Positions 7,556 to 15,885 of a stretch of DNA of 64,000 bases are shown in pieces. This DNA comes from Filimonas zeae. Its GTDB lineage: Bacteria; Bacteroidota; Bacteroidia; Chitinophagales; Chitinophagaceae. The stretch covers positions 372,001 through 436,000 of the forward strand of contig NZ_BMIB01000003.1 in the NCBI RefSeq assembly GCF_014641615.1. Reading direction: 5' to 3'. A program made the translations under genes and the position numbers. The notes beneath the pieces are model-generated. The model did not search any database, was not told the DNA's origin, and saw only the letters and a program-made list of their open reading frames with translations. Within the stretch, counting starts at the first letter, position 1; each line of letters starts with the position of its first letter.

Positions 7556-9310
7556 TTACCGGCTTCCGGCCAGATATTCCCGTATCATCCTGCTTACAAC
7601 AGGGGCAGCCACTTCTGCGCCAAAACCTCCGTTTTCAATCATACATACAATAGCTATACGCGGGCGGTATCGCGGTGCGAATGCGGCAAAAACAGAGTGG
7701 TCTTTCTGGCCGTTTCCATTTTCTACGGTGCCGGTTTTGCCGCATATGTCCAGGCCAGGTACGCGGGCGCTGTAAGCAGTGCCGGTTTTGGAGTGTACTG
7801 CATCGTACATGCCCTGGTGTACCAGATTCCAGAGGCTGTCTGCCAGGTCAAACGCCTGTGTTTTTAAATGGGTTGCCTGGTAGCTGCTGTTTTTTATGCC
7901 TGAAATGCTATCTGTAAGGTGCGGGGTATAAAACCAGCCTTTGCCTGCGATGATAGACATAGCGTTGGCCAGCTGCAACACGGTAGTACCTACTTCACCC
8001 TGGCCAATGGCATTGGATAAAATGGTACATCCGTTCCAGCCTCTGGGATATTTTCTGTTATACAATGCTGTATCGGGTACAATACCTGCTTTTTCACCGG
8101 GCAGTTCTATGCCTGTGCGGGCACCAAATCCAAACCTGCGTACGCTGGCTGCCCAATCTGCCAGGCCCGACTTTGGAATAAGCCCCACCGTTTTACGGAA
8201 CATATCTGCAAAGTAACCGTTGCAACTAATGGTGAGTGCCTGTACCAGATTGGGCTTATGCACACCCGTTACATGGCATTTGGGCCGGGCGGGAAGGCCG
8301 CAAAGGGTATAGCCTCCCTTACAGGTAAACTTGTCCTGCGGATCAATTACACCAGATTGTAGTCCTATAAGTGCCTGTACTACTTTAAAAACAGAGCCTG
8401 GGGCATTGTAGCTGGCGATGGCCCGGTTCATAAAGGGTTTGTCTTTATGTTGTGCCAATGCCGGGTATAGGGTATTGCGATGCAGCGCCAGTTCGGCCGG
8501 GCTGTAACCGGGGCTGCTTACCATGGCCAGAATACCGCCGGTTTCAGGGTCTATAGCTACTATGCTGCCCCGCTTTCCTTTCATCAGTTTTTCGCCCAGC
8601 AATTGCAGCGGAATATCCAGTGTGGTGTAAATATCATTTCCCTTCTCTGCCAGTACATCTGTCTGACCTGCCATCCATGGCCGGGTAGGTTCATGCACAT
8701 GGTCGCATATTCTAAACTGCAGGCCGGTTACGCCACGGAGTATATTGTCAAAGCTTTCTTCCATACCTGTTTCGCCTGTGCCCGGGGCTTTTACGTAGCC
8801 TAACAGGTGAGCGGCCGTATTGAAAGGGTAGTGCCTTACGGCTCTTTTCTGTAAACTAAAGGCTGGCTGCAGTGCGGGCAGTTGTTTCAGCAGGTGGCGC
8901 GTAAGTTCTCTGCTTAACATGCCTTTGAAAGGGGCCGGGCGATCGCGTGTTTTTTTGCCGTCCGGCTGCCAGGGGTCCTGCCAGTTAAGGGCGTATCTCA
9001 GCCTGTCCTGGTATTCTTTAGGGGTTATCTTCAGCAGGCTGCAGATAATGGCCGCATCCTGCTTTTTCACTTTGCCCGGTCGTACCATCAGGTCGTACAG
9101 TATGGAGTCGGAAACCAGCGTGCGGCCCCGGCGGTCGTAAATGCTACCCCGCTGCGGCAATATATGCAATGCACATATGGTATCGTTCAGGTTGTGTTGG
9201 GTATGTAGGGGCAGGTCGGTAATGGGAAAGGTATAACTCTGGCTGAACGTATGGTTAAAAGAAAGCCATTGCAATATTATAATGCCAATTAAAATGAATG
9301 TTTTTTTCAT
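7556..9310 (-). CDS. class B penicillin-binding protein (PBP2-like transpeptidase)
   Basis: 584 residues. It cross-links peptidoglycan in the periplasm. An N-terminal hydrophobic anchor (residues 3-23) is followed by a dimerisation domain with RGSIYDRRGRTL (about 55-66) and a transpeptidase domain carrying the three serine-acyltransferase motifs: S-V-F-K with active Ser306, S-C-N at about 362-364, and KTGT near 530. I chose the ATG at 9310 because AAGGGA lies just ahead of it; an upstream ATG adds five residues. It stands alone, not next to mreBCD or rodA, so it is probably a second PBP2-type enzyme rather than the main elongasome one. Confidence 0.85.
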   Translation of the reverse strand: MKKTFILIGIIILQWLSFNHTFSQSYTFPITDLPLHTQHNLNDTICALHILPQRGSIYDRRGRTLVSDSILYDLMVRPGKVKKQDAAIICSLLKITPKEYQDRLRYALNWQDPWQPDGKKTRDRPAPFKGMLSRELTRHLLKQLPALQPAFSLQKRAVRHYPFNTAAHLLGYVKAPGTGETGMEESFDNILRGVTGLQFRICDHVHEPTRPWMAGQTDVLAEKGNDIYTTLDIPLQLLGEKLMKGKRGSIVAIDPETGGILAMVSSPGYSPAELALHRNTLYPALAQHKDKPFMNRAIASYNAPGSVFKVVQALIGLQSGVIDPQDKFTCKGGYTLCGLPARPKCHVTGVHKPNLVQALTISCNGYFADMFRKTVGLIPKSGLADWAASVRRFGFGARTGIELPGEKAGIVPDTALYNRKYPRGWNGCTILSNAIGQGEVGTTVLQLANAMSIIAGKGWFYTPHLTDSISGIKNSSYQATHLKTQAFDLADSLWNLVHQGMYDAVHSKTGTAYSARVPGLDICGKTGTVENGNGQKDHSVFAAFAPRYRPRIAIVCMIENGGFGAEVAAPVVSRMIREYLAGSR

Positions 9311-9462
9311 ACTGTCCCTTCTCATGCATCCTGCTGATTTTCTTTCAGAGGTGTGTGCGGACGAAGTTAGGGGAATGTGGCCCGGGAGTAGTCATCCGAA
9401 GCCCGATTGTAGATAACTTGACACGTTGGGGCGTATAGTGCTGTTACTGATTTTAAATTGCC

Positions 9463-9470
9463 TATTTTTG
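9463..9470 (+). promoter_or_regulatory. Bacteroidota -7 element (TATTTTTG)
   Basis: TATTTTTG matches TAnnTTTG exactly and lies 57 bp ahead of the glycine-rich secreted protein gene. No good -33 TTG is at the usual spacing, so the assignment is moderate. Confidence 0.4.
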
Positions 9471-9479
9471 AGTCCGTCC

Positions 9480-9497
9480 GGTTTGCCCAGGCAAACC
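9480..9497 (+). promoter_or_regulatory. 18-bp palindrome in the leader of the next gene
   Basis: GGTTTGCC-CA-GGCAAACC: perfect 8-bp arms around a 2-base centre, starting about 10 bp after the -7 element, so close to the predicted transcription start. It suits binding by a dimeric repressor better than an RNA hairpin, because a 2-nt loop is too tight. Confidence 0.4.
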
Positions 9498-9526
9498 ACC
9501 CTGACCACTAATCAACAATATCTGTA

Positions 9527-10270
9527 ATGAAGCCGCGCTTTCCTGTTTTATGCTCCCTGTTGTTATTTCCTGTAATGGCATTACATGCTCAGAAAAGAGA
9601 TTCCGTTCCCAATCCGGAAATTGATTTCAGAAAAGTAAATATGCGTCAGTGGGCGGGGTACAAACCTCCCAAGGCAGATAATGGCATTGATGCAAAGGAG
9701 AAAACATTTTTTTCCAGACTGTTTGGTGGCAGGCGCAAAGGGGTTACCGGTAAAAAGGGAGTAAGAGGGCCGGACCTGATGATTGAGATGTCGGGGTTGG
9801 AAACCGGTGATTCGGTAATTCTGCGTTTTGTGGTTACGGTACCTGGTAATGAAAAATCGGTAATGCGCTTTTTTGTAAATCCACGGCAGGGGCATATCAA
9901 GTTTGTATCTGACGGTGGCGATGGCGGCGATGGTGGTGCGGGCAATGACGGAAAGAAGAAAGGCTCATTTAAAAATACCTGCGGTGGCGATGGTGGTGAT
10001 GGGGGCGATGGCGGTAATGCAGGATATATACGCGTATATGTGGATGAAACGGCTATGCCTTTTGTAAATAGCCGTTGTATGACTTTTTCTAATTACGGCG
10101 GCAGCGGTGGCCGTGGTGGAAAACCGGGTAAAAGCAAGTCGCTGAAAGGTTTGAAAAAAGATGCAAAGAAGCCTTTTGATGGCAATAAGGGCATGAACGG
10201 AGAGGAAGGTATGAGTACCAACCGCATTGTAATGGTAGGGCCCCGCGGGCAAATGATTGGCTGGCGATAA
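9527..10270 (+). CDS. secreted glycine-rich protein
   Basis: 247 residues with a Sec signal peptide (residues 1-21, ending ALHAQ). After a charged segment and a small beta-type domain (about 90-125) come two glycine-aspartate runs built from GGDGGDGG repeats (about 130-165) and a GGSGGRGG stretch, then a basic Lys/Gly-rich tail. Gly-Asp repeats may bind calcium or form a flexible extracellular surface, but no family can be named. It has its own promoter and stands alone between the PBP and an MFS exporter. Confidence 0.65.
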   Translation: MKPRFPVLCSLLLFPVMALHAQKRDSVPNPEIDFRKVNMRQWAGYKPPKADNGIDAKEKTFFSRLFGGRRKGVTGKKGVRGPDLMIEMSGLETGDSVILRFVVTVPGNEKSVMRFFVNPRQGHIKFVSDGGDGGDGGAGNDGKKKGSFKNTCGGDGGDGGDGGNAGYIRVYVDETAMPFVNSRCMTFSNYGGSGGRGGKPGKSKSLKGLKKDAKKPFDGNKGMNGEEGMSTNRIVMVGPRGQMIGWR

Positions 10271-10327
10271 GCGGCAGCTGTTGGTAAAATATAATGTTCT
10301 AACAGCGGGTTGTGACGAAGGGTGCGG

Positions 10328-10335
10328 TACATTTG
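10328..10335 (+). promoter_or_regulatory. -7 element TACATTTG of the MFS gene
   Basis: An exact TAnnTTTG match 19 bp ahead of the chosen MFS start, with a TTG at 10310-10312. The 15-base spacer is a little short for the family. Confidence 0.45.
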
Positions 10336-10353
10336 CGCCTTATTTCAACCAGG

Positions 10354-11523
10354 ATGATTAAAAAGAGTCTGATTCCCCTTTCTTTAGGCGGGCTGAGTAT
10401 AGGTACCACAGAATTTGTGATGATGGGTTTGTTGCAGGATGTGGCCGGAGATTTTCATATTACCATTCCCCAGGCTGGTTATCTTATTTCAGCATATGCG
10501 CTGGGTGTGGTAATAGGTGCGCCATTGCTGGTAGCTGCTGCCGGCAAATATCCACCTAAAAAGGTGTTGTTGTTTCTGATGGGCATGTTTGTGGTTTTTA
10601 ATGGTTTATCTGCTTTTGCGCCAGACCGTAACTGGATGTTTGTGGCAAGGTTGCTGAGCGGCCTGCCGCACGGTGCCTTTTTTGGGGTAGGCTCGGTAGT
10701 GGCCAGCAAGCTGGCAGATAAGGGTAAAGAGGCGCTGGCGGTATCTATTATGTTTGCGGGGCTTACCGTGGCTAACGTAGCAGCGGTGCCGGTGGGTACC
10801 TGGCTGGGCCATTATTATTCCTGGCGTTTTACCTTTGGTATGATAGCAGGTATAGGTTTACTTACCATTCTGTTTCTTCAGCTGTGGCTGCCTGTAATGG
10901 AACCGGCGCGTACCACTTCACTCAAAGCGGAACTGAGCTTTTTTAAAACAGCACCCGCCTGGTTTCTGATAGCCATTACTTCCATTGGCACGGGAGGCTT
11001 GTTTGCGTGGATCAGCTATATATCACCTATTATGACGGATGTGGCTGGTTTTAATAAGGAGATGGTTCCTTACATTATGATTTTAGCCGGTTTAGGTATG
11101 GTGGTTGGGAATCTGCTGGGAGGGAAGCTGTGTGATGCAACTTCGGCAGCTACGGCCTGTATGATAAGCCTGATAGCGATAGCCGTATGTTTGGTGGTAA
11201 ATTATTTTATAGCCTCTAATGCCACCATGGCTTTGATTATGACTTTTGTTACCGGTGTAATTACCTTTTCGCTGGGTACACCTATTCAGATGCTGATGAT
11301 ACGTACAGCGGGAGATGCGGCTATGCTGGGGGCTGCGGCCACGCAGGCTTCCTTTAATCTGGGCAACGCGCTGGGTGCTTTTCTGGGAGGGTTACCTATT
11401 GCTGCCGGGTTAGGCCTTGCCTCTTCTCTGCTGGTAGGCGTGGTAATGGCACTTGCAGGCGTACTGTTGCTGTGGTGGTTTACCAGTTACTCGGCAAAGC
11501 GTGCAGAAGGTGTTGCTGCTTAA
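10354..11523 (+). CDS. MFS transporter, DHA1 family (AraJ/YdhP-like exporter)
   Basis: 389 residues with about 12 membrane helices and no large cytoplasmic loop, the layout of drug:H+ antiporter-1 exporters. The N terminus LGGLSIGTTEFVMMGLLQDV and the ISAYALGVVIGAPLL and RLLSGLPHGAFFGVG segments are typical of the AraJ/YdhP sugar-or-drug efflux group. The substrate cannot be read from sequence. The ATG at 10354 is preferred over the one at 10312, which lies within the promoter. It is followed by a strong intrinsic terminator, so it is a single-gene unit. Confidence 0.85.
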   Translation: MIKKSLIPLSLGGLSIGTTEFVMMGLLQDVAGDFHITIPQAGYLISAYALGVVIGAPLLVAAAGKYPPKKVLLFLMGMFVVFNGLSAFAPDRNWMFVARLLSGLPHGAFFGVGSVVASKLADKGKEALAVSIMFAGLTVANVAAVPVGTWLGHYYSWRFTFGMIAGIGLLTILFLQLWLPVMEPARTTSLKAELSFFKTAPAWFLIAITSIGTGGLFAWISYISPIMTDVAGFNKEMVPYIMILAGLGMVVGNLLGGKLCDATSAATACMISLIAIAVCLVVNYFIASNATMALIMTFVTGVITFSLGTPIQMLMIRTAGDAAMLGAAATQASFNLGNALGAFLGGLPIAAGLGLASSLLVGVVMALAGVLLLWWFTSYSAKRAEGVAA

Positions 11524-11546
11524 ATAAAAAGCTATTTTACAGGAAG

Positions 11547-11570
11547 GCCGGCTGAATAGCCGGCTTTTTT
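11547..11570 (+). terminator. intrinsic terminator after the MFS gene
   Basis: GCCGGCT / GAAT loop / AGCCGGC followed directly by six T. Confidence 0.85.
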
Positions 11571-11714
11571 CATTTAAAAAAAATATAAAATTTTCAAAAC
11601 CGATTGAAAACTGCTCTCGTATGTGATAACAAGTGATCAGGCTAATGCGCGCCATTAGAGTACACACCCCTGATGTAAGACAAGGACTTTTTAAGTAAAT
11701 CAAACTGGTTTAAC

Positions 11715-12416
11715 ATGAACAATGGAAATCCAACACTGCCTGAAACAGGCGGTACGGGCGATGTATTGCCCAATATGATCGGTCGCAGAAAGTTTTTGTC
11801 CTATGTGGGACTGGCTGCTTCTGCCGTTACCGTGGTGGCCTGTAGTAAAGACAAGAATGATGTACCGGAAGGCGCAATTAATCTGGGGTCGGGCGATATA
11901 GGTATACTCAACTATGCCTATGCGCTGGAACAGCTGGAAGCAGCCTTTTATACACAGGTAATTGCCAGTCCGTACAGTGGCATGAGCGCTACTGAACAGG
12001 CACTGCTGACAGATATACGCGATCATGAAATTGCGCATCGTAACTTTTTTAAAACGGTATTAAGCGGTAATGCTATTCCGGGGCTGGAAGTGAATTTTTC
12101 TGCTATCAATTTCGGCACCCGCGACAGCGTACTGGCTACAGCCAAAGCATTTGAAGACCTGGGCGTGGCCGCATACAATGGTGCTGGTCAGCTGATTACC
12201 AGTGCAGATAACCTGGTGCTGGCGGGTAAAATTGTATCGGTAGAAGCACGCCATGCAGCATTAATACGAGATCTTATCAGCAACGGATCGTTTGCCGACA
12301 ATACCGTGGTAGATGCCAACGGGCTGGACGTATCCAAATCTCCTGCTGAGGTTTTAGGCGTTGCCAAAGCCTATCTGAAATCTGTTTTATATGCGGGTAA
12401 TCTGCCCACTTCCTGA
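11715..12416 (+). CDS. Tat-exported ferritin-like lipoprotein
   Basis: 233 residues. Residues 24-43 form a twin-arginine-type signal (GRRKFLSYVGLAAS) ending in a lipobox-like VVACS, so the protein is probably exported folded and lipid-anchored. The rest is a four-helix ferritin-like domain of the Ferritin_2 (PF13668) group, with likely di-metal ligands in LEQLEAAFY, the DHEIAH helix, FEDLGVAAY and VEARHAALI. This family is seen in stress and desiccation contexts; iron binding is inferred. A second family member follows 32 bp later, so they probably form a two-gene operon. Confidence 0.8.
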   Translation: MNNGNPTLPETGGTGDVLPNMIGRRKFLSYVGLAASAVTVVACSKDKNDVPEGAINLGSGDIGILNYAYALEQLEAAFYTQVIASPYSGMSATEQALLTDIRDHEIAHRNFFKTVLSGNAIPGLEVNFSAINFGTRDSVLATAKAFEDLGVAAYNGAGQLITSADNLVLAGKIVSVEARHAALIRDLISNGSFADNTVVDANGLDVSKSPAEVLGVAKAYLKSVLYAGNLPTS

Positions 12417-12448
12417 TACTTTTTATTTCACAAGGAAAACCAATTATC

Positions 12449-13261
12449 ATGAACATTCATAACATTCTTACCGAGATAGAAAAGACTGATCCTGAGGTAT
12501 ACGACAGGCTGGATACCCGCAGAAATGCCATGCGCAGTTTTGCTTCCTTTGGTGGCAAAGTGGCGCTGGCTGCCATTCCGCTGGCGCTGGGCAGTATGTT
12601 TAAAAAGGCATACGGGCAAACTACTACCGGTATAGCAGGTGTATTAAACTATGCGCTTACGCTGGAATACCTGGAAGCTGAATTTTATACCATGGGTGCC
12701 TCATCGGGCGTAGTGCCTGCCGGTACACCTGCGGTAGGTGCCATTAATACCATCCGCGATCATGAAAACGCACACGTAGCTTTTCTCAAAACCGCTATCA
12801 GCTCGCTGGGCGGAACGGCGGTAAGCAAACCTACTTTTGATTTTACTGCGGGTGGCGCTTTTGGAAATGTGTTTACCAATTATGACACCTTTCTGGCTGT
12901 AGCACAAACCTTTGAAGATACAGGTGTGCGGGCTTATAAAGGAAGGGCAGCAGAGCTGATCAGCAATAACGGCGTACTTACGGCTGCCTTACAAATACAT
13001 TCTGTAGAGGCGCGCCACGCTTCGCACATACGCTATATGCGTAAAAACCGCGGTGCCAATGTAAAGCCTTGGATTACCGGCAAAGATACCGGTGGTATAG
13101 GCTCTGCTGTGCAGGCCAGCTACGATGGAGAAGAACTAACTACACAGGCAGGCGTGAATATTGCACAGATTGTAAGTGCCAATGCTGCCAGTGAAAGTTT
13201 TGACGAGCCATTGACTGCCACACAGGTGCTGGCCATTGTAAACCCATTCATAAAGAAATAA
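12449..13261 (+). CDS. ferritin-like protein, second of pair
   Basis: 270 residues. A TRR-containing N terminus followed by VALAAIPLALGSMFKKAYGQ suggests export by the Tat or Sec route. The helical domain repeats the ligand pattern of its neighbour: LEYLEAEFY, RDHENAHVAF, FEDTGVRAY, VEARHASHI. It has about 40 extra residues near the C terminus, after MRKNRGANVK, that the first protein lacks. The shared motifs and adjacency suggest duplication followed by specialisation, possibly forming a hetero-oligomer. It is closed by a good terminator. Confidence 0.8.
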   Translation: MNIHNILTEIEKTDPEVYDRLDTRRNAMRSFASFGGKVALAAIPLALGSMFKKAYGQTTTGIAGVLNYALTLEYLEAEFYTMGASSGVVPAGTPAVGAINTIRDHENAHVAFLKTAISSLGGTAVSKPTFDFTAGGAFGNVFTNYDTFLAVAQTFEDTGVRAYKGRAAELISNNGVLTAALQIHSVEARHASHIRYMRKNRGANVKPWITGKDTGGIGSAVQASYDGEELTTQAGVNIAQIVSANAASESFDEPLTATQVLAIVNPFIKK

Positions 13262-13263
13262 AT

Positions 13264-13313
13264 AATTGCCTCCTGCACGGGTCTTTATCAGTACAGGAGG
13301 CAATTCCTTTTTT
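13264..13313 (+). terminator. terminator of the ferritin-like operon
   Basis: AATTGCCTCCTG and CAGGAGGCAATT (12-bp perfect arms, 18-nt loop), then CC and six T. Confidence 0.8.
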
Positions 13314-13585
13314 CGTAAATAAAAAATGCTAAAACCCTTGTTCATAGTAAATTGCCGCCAATAGTTAGTGAACACAACTGCTGTAGCAACCCTTTATGCC
13401 ATCCCATCGTTTTTACAACTGCTTTACTGTATTTTATCTGGCTCATGTATTTTCCTGAACCCGACGTTTTCGTTAACGAAATCCTAAGAAAAAAGGGCAA
13501 AAAGTAAAAAATCACCTGTTTTTGCCGATTCTTCCTAACACCCGGTACTTTTCCTACGTATTCTCCGTTGTAAAAAGAAACAACT

Positions 13586-14317
13586 ATGATGAAAAGAGGA
13601 ATTTTATCTTCTGTTAGCAGGGGAATGATAGCGGCGGGTTGCGCAGTAGTGATAGGTATGTCATTGGTTGCCTGTTCCAAATCAAATGATTTTAATCCTG
13701 GTAACCAGAATGTTTCCGGGTTCATGGCTTTTAACCTGTCAGATAAAAACGGTATAGGTATTACACTATCGGGCCAAAACCTGGTAAGTCAGGCGCTGGG
13801 CTACAGCGTCTATACCGGTGCATACCTTACGGTTCCTTCAGGAGTGACTGCCGTACGCTCTTATGATGCCACAGGCAATACCACACTGGCCGAAAAAACC
13901 GACAGTTTAATTGTAGGTAAATACTATACGCTGGTAGTGGCCGGTGCAGCAGGTACTTACCGTAATCTGCTGGTACGTGATAATTACGATAATCTTACTG
14001 CCAGCACTTCTAAAGCGTACATACGTTTTGTAAACGCGATACCAGATTCTGCTGCTCCTGCGGTAACTATTACTTCCGGTGGCCAGACTGTTTCTACGGA
14101 TCCTTCAGCACGTTTTGGTAAAATTTCGGAGTTTGTAGCTGTCGATAGTGGTGTGGTACGCATTGCTGCTGCTAATGGTGGAACTATTCAGGGCGATGTT
14201 ACCGTTCGTGCAAAAGCGTCTGATGTATACACCGTGTTATTGAAAGGTTTTCCTGGTGCAACAGATACCGCCCGGCAAGTAAAGCTTAGCGTTATTACTA
14301 ATGGTAATTTAAGGTAA
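13586..14317 (+). CDS. DUF4397-domain lipoprotein
   Basis: 243 residues. A signal sequence ends in a lipobox (MSLVACSKS, Cys near residue 30), so this is a surface or periplasmic lipoprotein. The body looks like two beta-sandwich DUF4397 repeats: a first with GFMAFNLSDKNGIGITL and a second with AYIRFVNAIPDSAAPAVTI, the usual RFVNA signature of the family. The function of DUF4397 is not established. It is a single gene with its own terminator. The start could also be the second Met, one codon later. Confidence 0.75.
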   Translation: MMKRGILSSVSRGMIAAGCAVVIGMSLVACSKSNDFNPGNQNVSGFMAFNLSDKNGIGITLSGQNLVSQALGYSVYTGAYLTVPSGVTAVRSYDATGNTTLAEKTDSLIVGKYYTLVVAGAAGTYRNLLVRDNYDNLTASTSKAYIRFVNAIPDSAAPAVTITSGGQTVSTDPSARFGKISEFVAVDSGVVRIAAANGGTIQGDVTVRAKASDVYTVLLKGFPGATDTARQVKLSVITNGNLR

Positions 14318-14386
14318 CATATACCGCTGCAACCCCGCAAGGTTGCCATAATTATTGCTTACAACTATAACTATAAACAGGCTAAA

Positions 14387-14416
14387 GGCCCAAAGCAAAA
14401 ACTTTGGGCCTTTTTT
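14387..14416 (+). terminator. terminator after the DUF4397 gene
   Basis: GGCCCAAAG / CAAAAA loop / CTTTGGGCC followed by six T. Confidence 0.9.
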
Positions 14417-14477
14417 ATTGCTACGCATGTAGGGTGCGTAGTAGCGGTAGCATATTTGCGTAAAGTATTACAAACAG

Positions 14478-15884
14478 ATGTTACTGACTATTTCTACAAA
14501 CCGTTTTCCTGCCACAGACCTGGGCTATATGCTGCATAAGCATCCGGCAAAGTGGCAATCGGTTTCTGTAAAAAACGGCGATGCCCACATTTTTTATACG
14601 GAGGCTACCGATACCTGTTGCACATGCGCCTTGTTGCTGGATATTGATCCGGTAGCACTGGTACGGGGTGATGCAGGTGCAGCTGCCCCGGATGCTTTTG
14701 CACTGGAGCAGTATGTAAACGACCGGCCTTATGTTTCTGCCTCGCTGATGAGTACTGCTATAGCAAAAGCTTTCAGTTCGGCACTGAACGGAAAATGTAA
14801 AGACAAACCGGAACTGGTAAACGAACCTTTGCCATTAACTATAACGCTGGCGGTAGTGCCGGTAAAGGGTGGGAAGGAGCTGCTGGAAAACCTTTTTGTG
14901 CCGCTGGGGTACCAGGTGGAGGCCACGCAGCATATGCTGGACGAGCAGTTTCCTGTCTGGGGGCAAAGCCGCTATTTTACGGTAACGCTTACCCATGCGG
15001 CTGTTACCCTGCAAACCATGCTGGCGCATTTATATGTGTTAATACCGGTAATGGATAATGATAAGCACTATTGGGTTAACAGTGAAGAAGTACAAAAGCT
15101 GCTGGATAAGGGCACAGGCTGGCTGGAACAGCATCCGATGAAGCAATTGATAGTACGGCGTTACCTGAAGCACCAGACAGCGTTGATGAGTAATGCGCTG
15201 GATCAGTTATTACAGGAGGAGCAGGCAGCAACCGCAGCAGAAACAGAGGGCGTGGTGCCGGAAGAGGTGCCCAAAGTGCGGCTGCACGATGTGCGTTTGC
15301 AAACTGTTTGCGACCGTTTGCTGGCGCTGGGTGTAGGTACTGTACTGGATATGGGCTGTGGAGAAGGAAAGTTGCTGAAACTGCTGATGAAGCATGCACA
15401 GTTTACCCGTATTGCCGGGGCCGATGTTTCTGTACGCAGTTTGCAGATAGCTGCGGATAAGCTGAAAACAGACCGGATGCCTGAGCGGCAGCGCAACCGG
15501 CTTACCCTGTTACAAAGTTCGGTAACCTACCGCGACAGGCGGCTGGATGGTTTTGAAGCCGTAGTGCTGGTGGAAGTAATTGAACACCTGGAAGAAAGCA
15601 GGCTGGATACTTTACAGAAAAATATATTTGGTAGCATGGCTCCTGCGCGCGTGCTGATAACCACACCTAACAAAGAATGGAACCGCCGGTTTACAGAGGA
15701 TGATACCGTAATGCGCCATAGCGACCACCGCTTTGAGTGGACACGGGCGCAGTTTGCTGCCTGGTGTGCCGGTATTTGCGAAACGTATGGCTATACCTGT
15801 TCTGTTGAGCCATTGGGCCAGGAAGAAGCGCAGTATGGTGCGCCTACCCAACTGGCTGTTTTTACACAACAACCCCAAAACTGA
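14478..15884 (+). CDS. hen1: Hen1, RNA 3'-terminal ribose 2'-O-methyltransferase
   Basis: 468 residues. It marks the 3' end at an RNA break by 2'-O-methylation during repair, so that a resealed RNA resists a second cut at the same site. The N-terminal half (about 1-240) is the domain that in characterised systems binds the Pnkp ligase. The C-terminal half is a SAM methyltransferase with VLDMGCGEGKLL and the Hen1 metal-site pattern EVIEHLE plus a later His in RHSDHRFEW. The gene ends one base before the pnkp start codon, so the two are translated as a unit. A -7-like CATATTTG lies 20 bp upstream. Confidence 0.9.
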   Translation: MLLTISTNRFPATDLGYMLHKHPAKWQSVSVKNGDAHIFYTEATDTCCTCALLLDIDPVALVRGDAGAAAPDAFALEQYVNDRPYVSASLMSTAIAKAFSSALNGKCKDKPELVNEPLPLTITLAVVPVKGGKELLENLFVPLGYQVEATQHMLDEQFPVWGQSRYFTVTLTHAAVTLQTMLAHLYVLIPVMDNDKHYWVNSEEVQKLLDKGTGWLEQHPMKQLIVRRYLKHQTALMSNALDQLLQEEQAATAAETEGVVPEEVPKVRLHDVRLQTVCDRLLALGVGTVLDMGCGEGKLLKLLMKHAQFTRIAGADVSVRSLQIAADKLKTDRMPERQRNRLTLLQSSVTYRDRRLDGFEAVVLVEVIEHLEESRLDTLQKNIFGSMAPARVLITTPNKEWNRRFTEDDTVMRHSDHRFEWTRAQFAAWCAGICETYGYTCSVEPLGQEEAQYGAPTQLAVFTQQPQN

Positions 15885-15885
15885 T

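Noticed and set aside
15733..15885. Longer start for Pnkp inside hen1
   Set aside because: The extra residues are out-of-frame translation of the Hen1 C terminus; the P-loop kinase begins right after the ATG at 15886.
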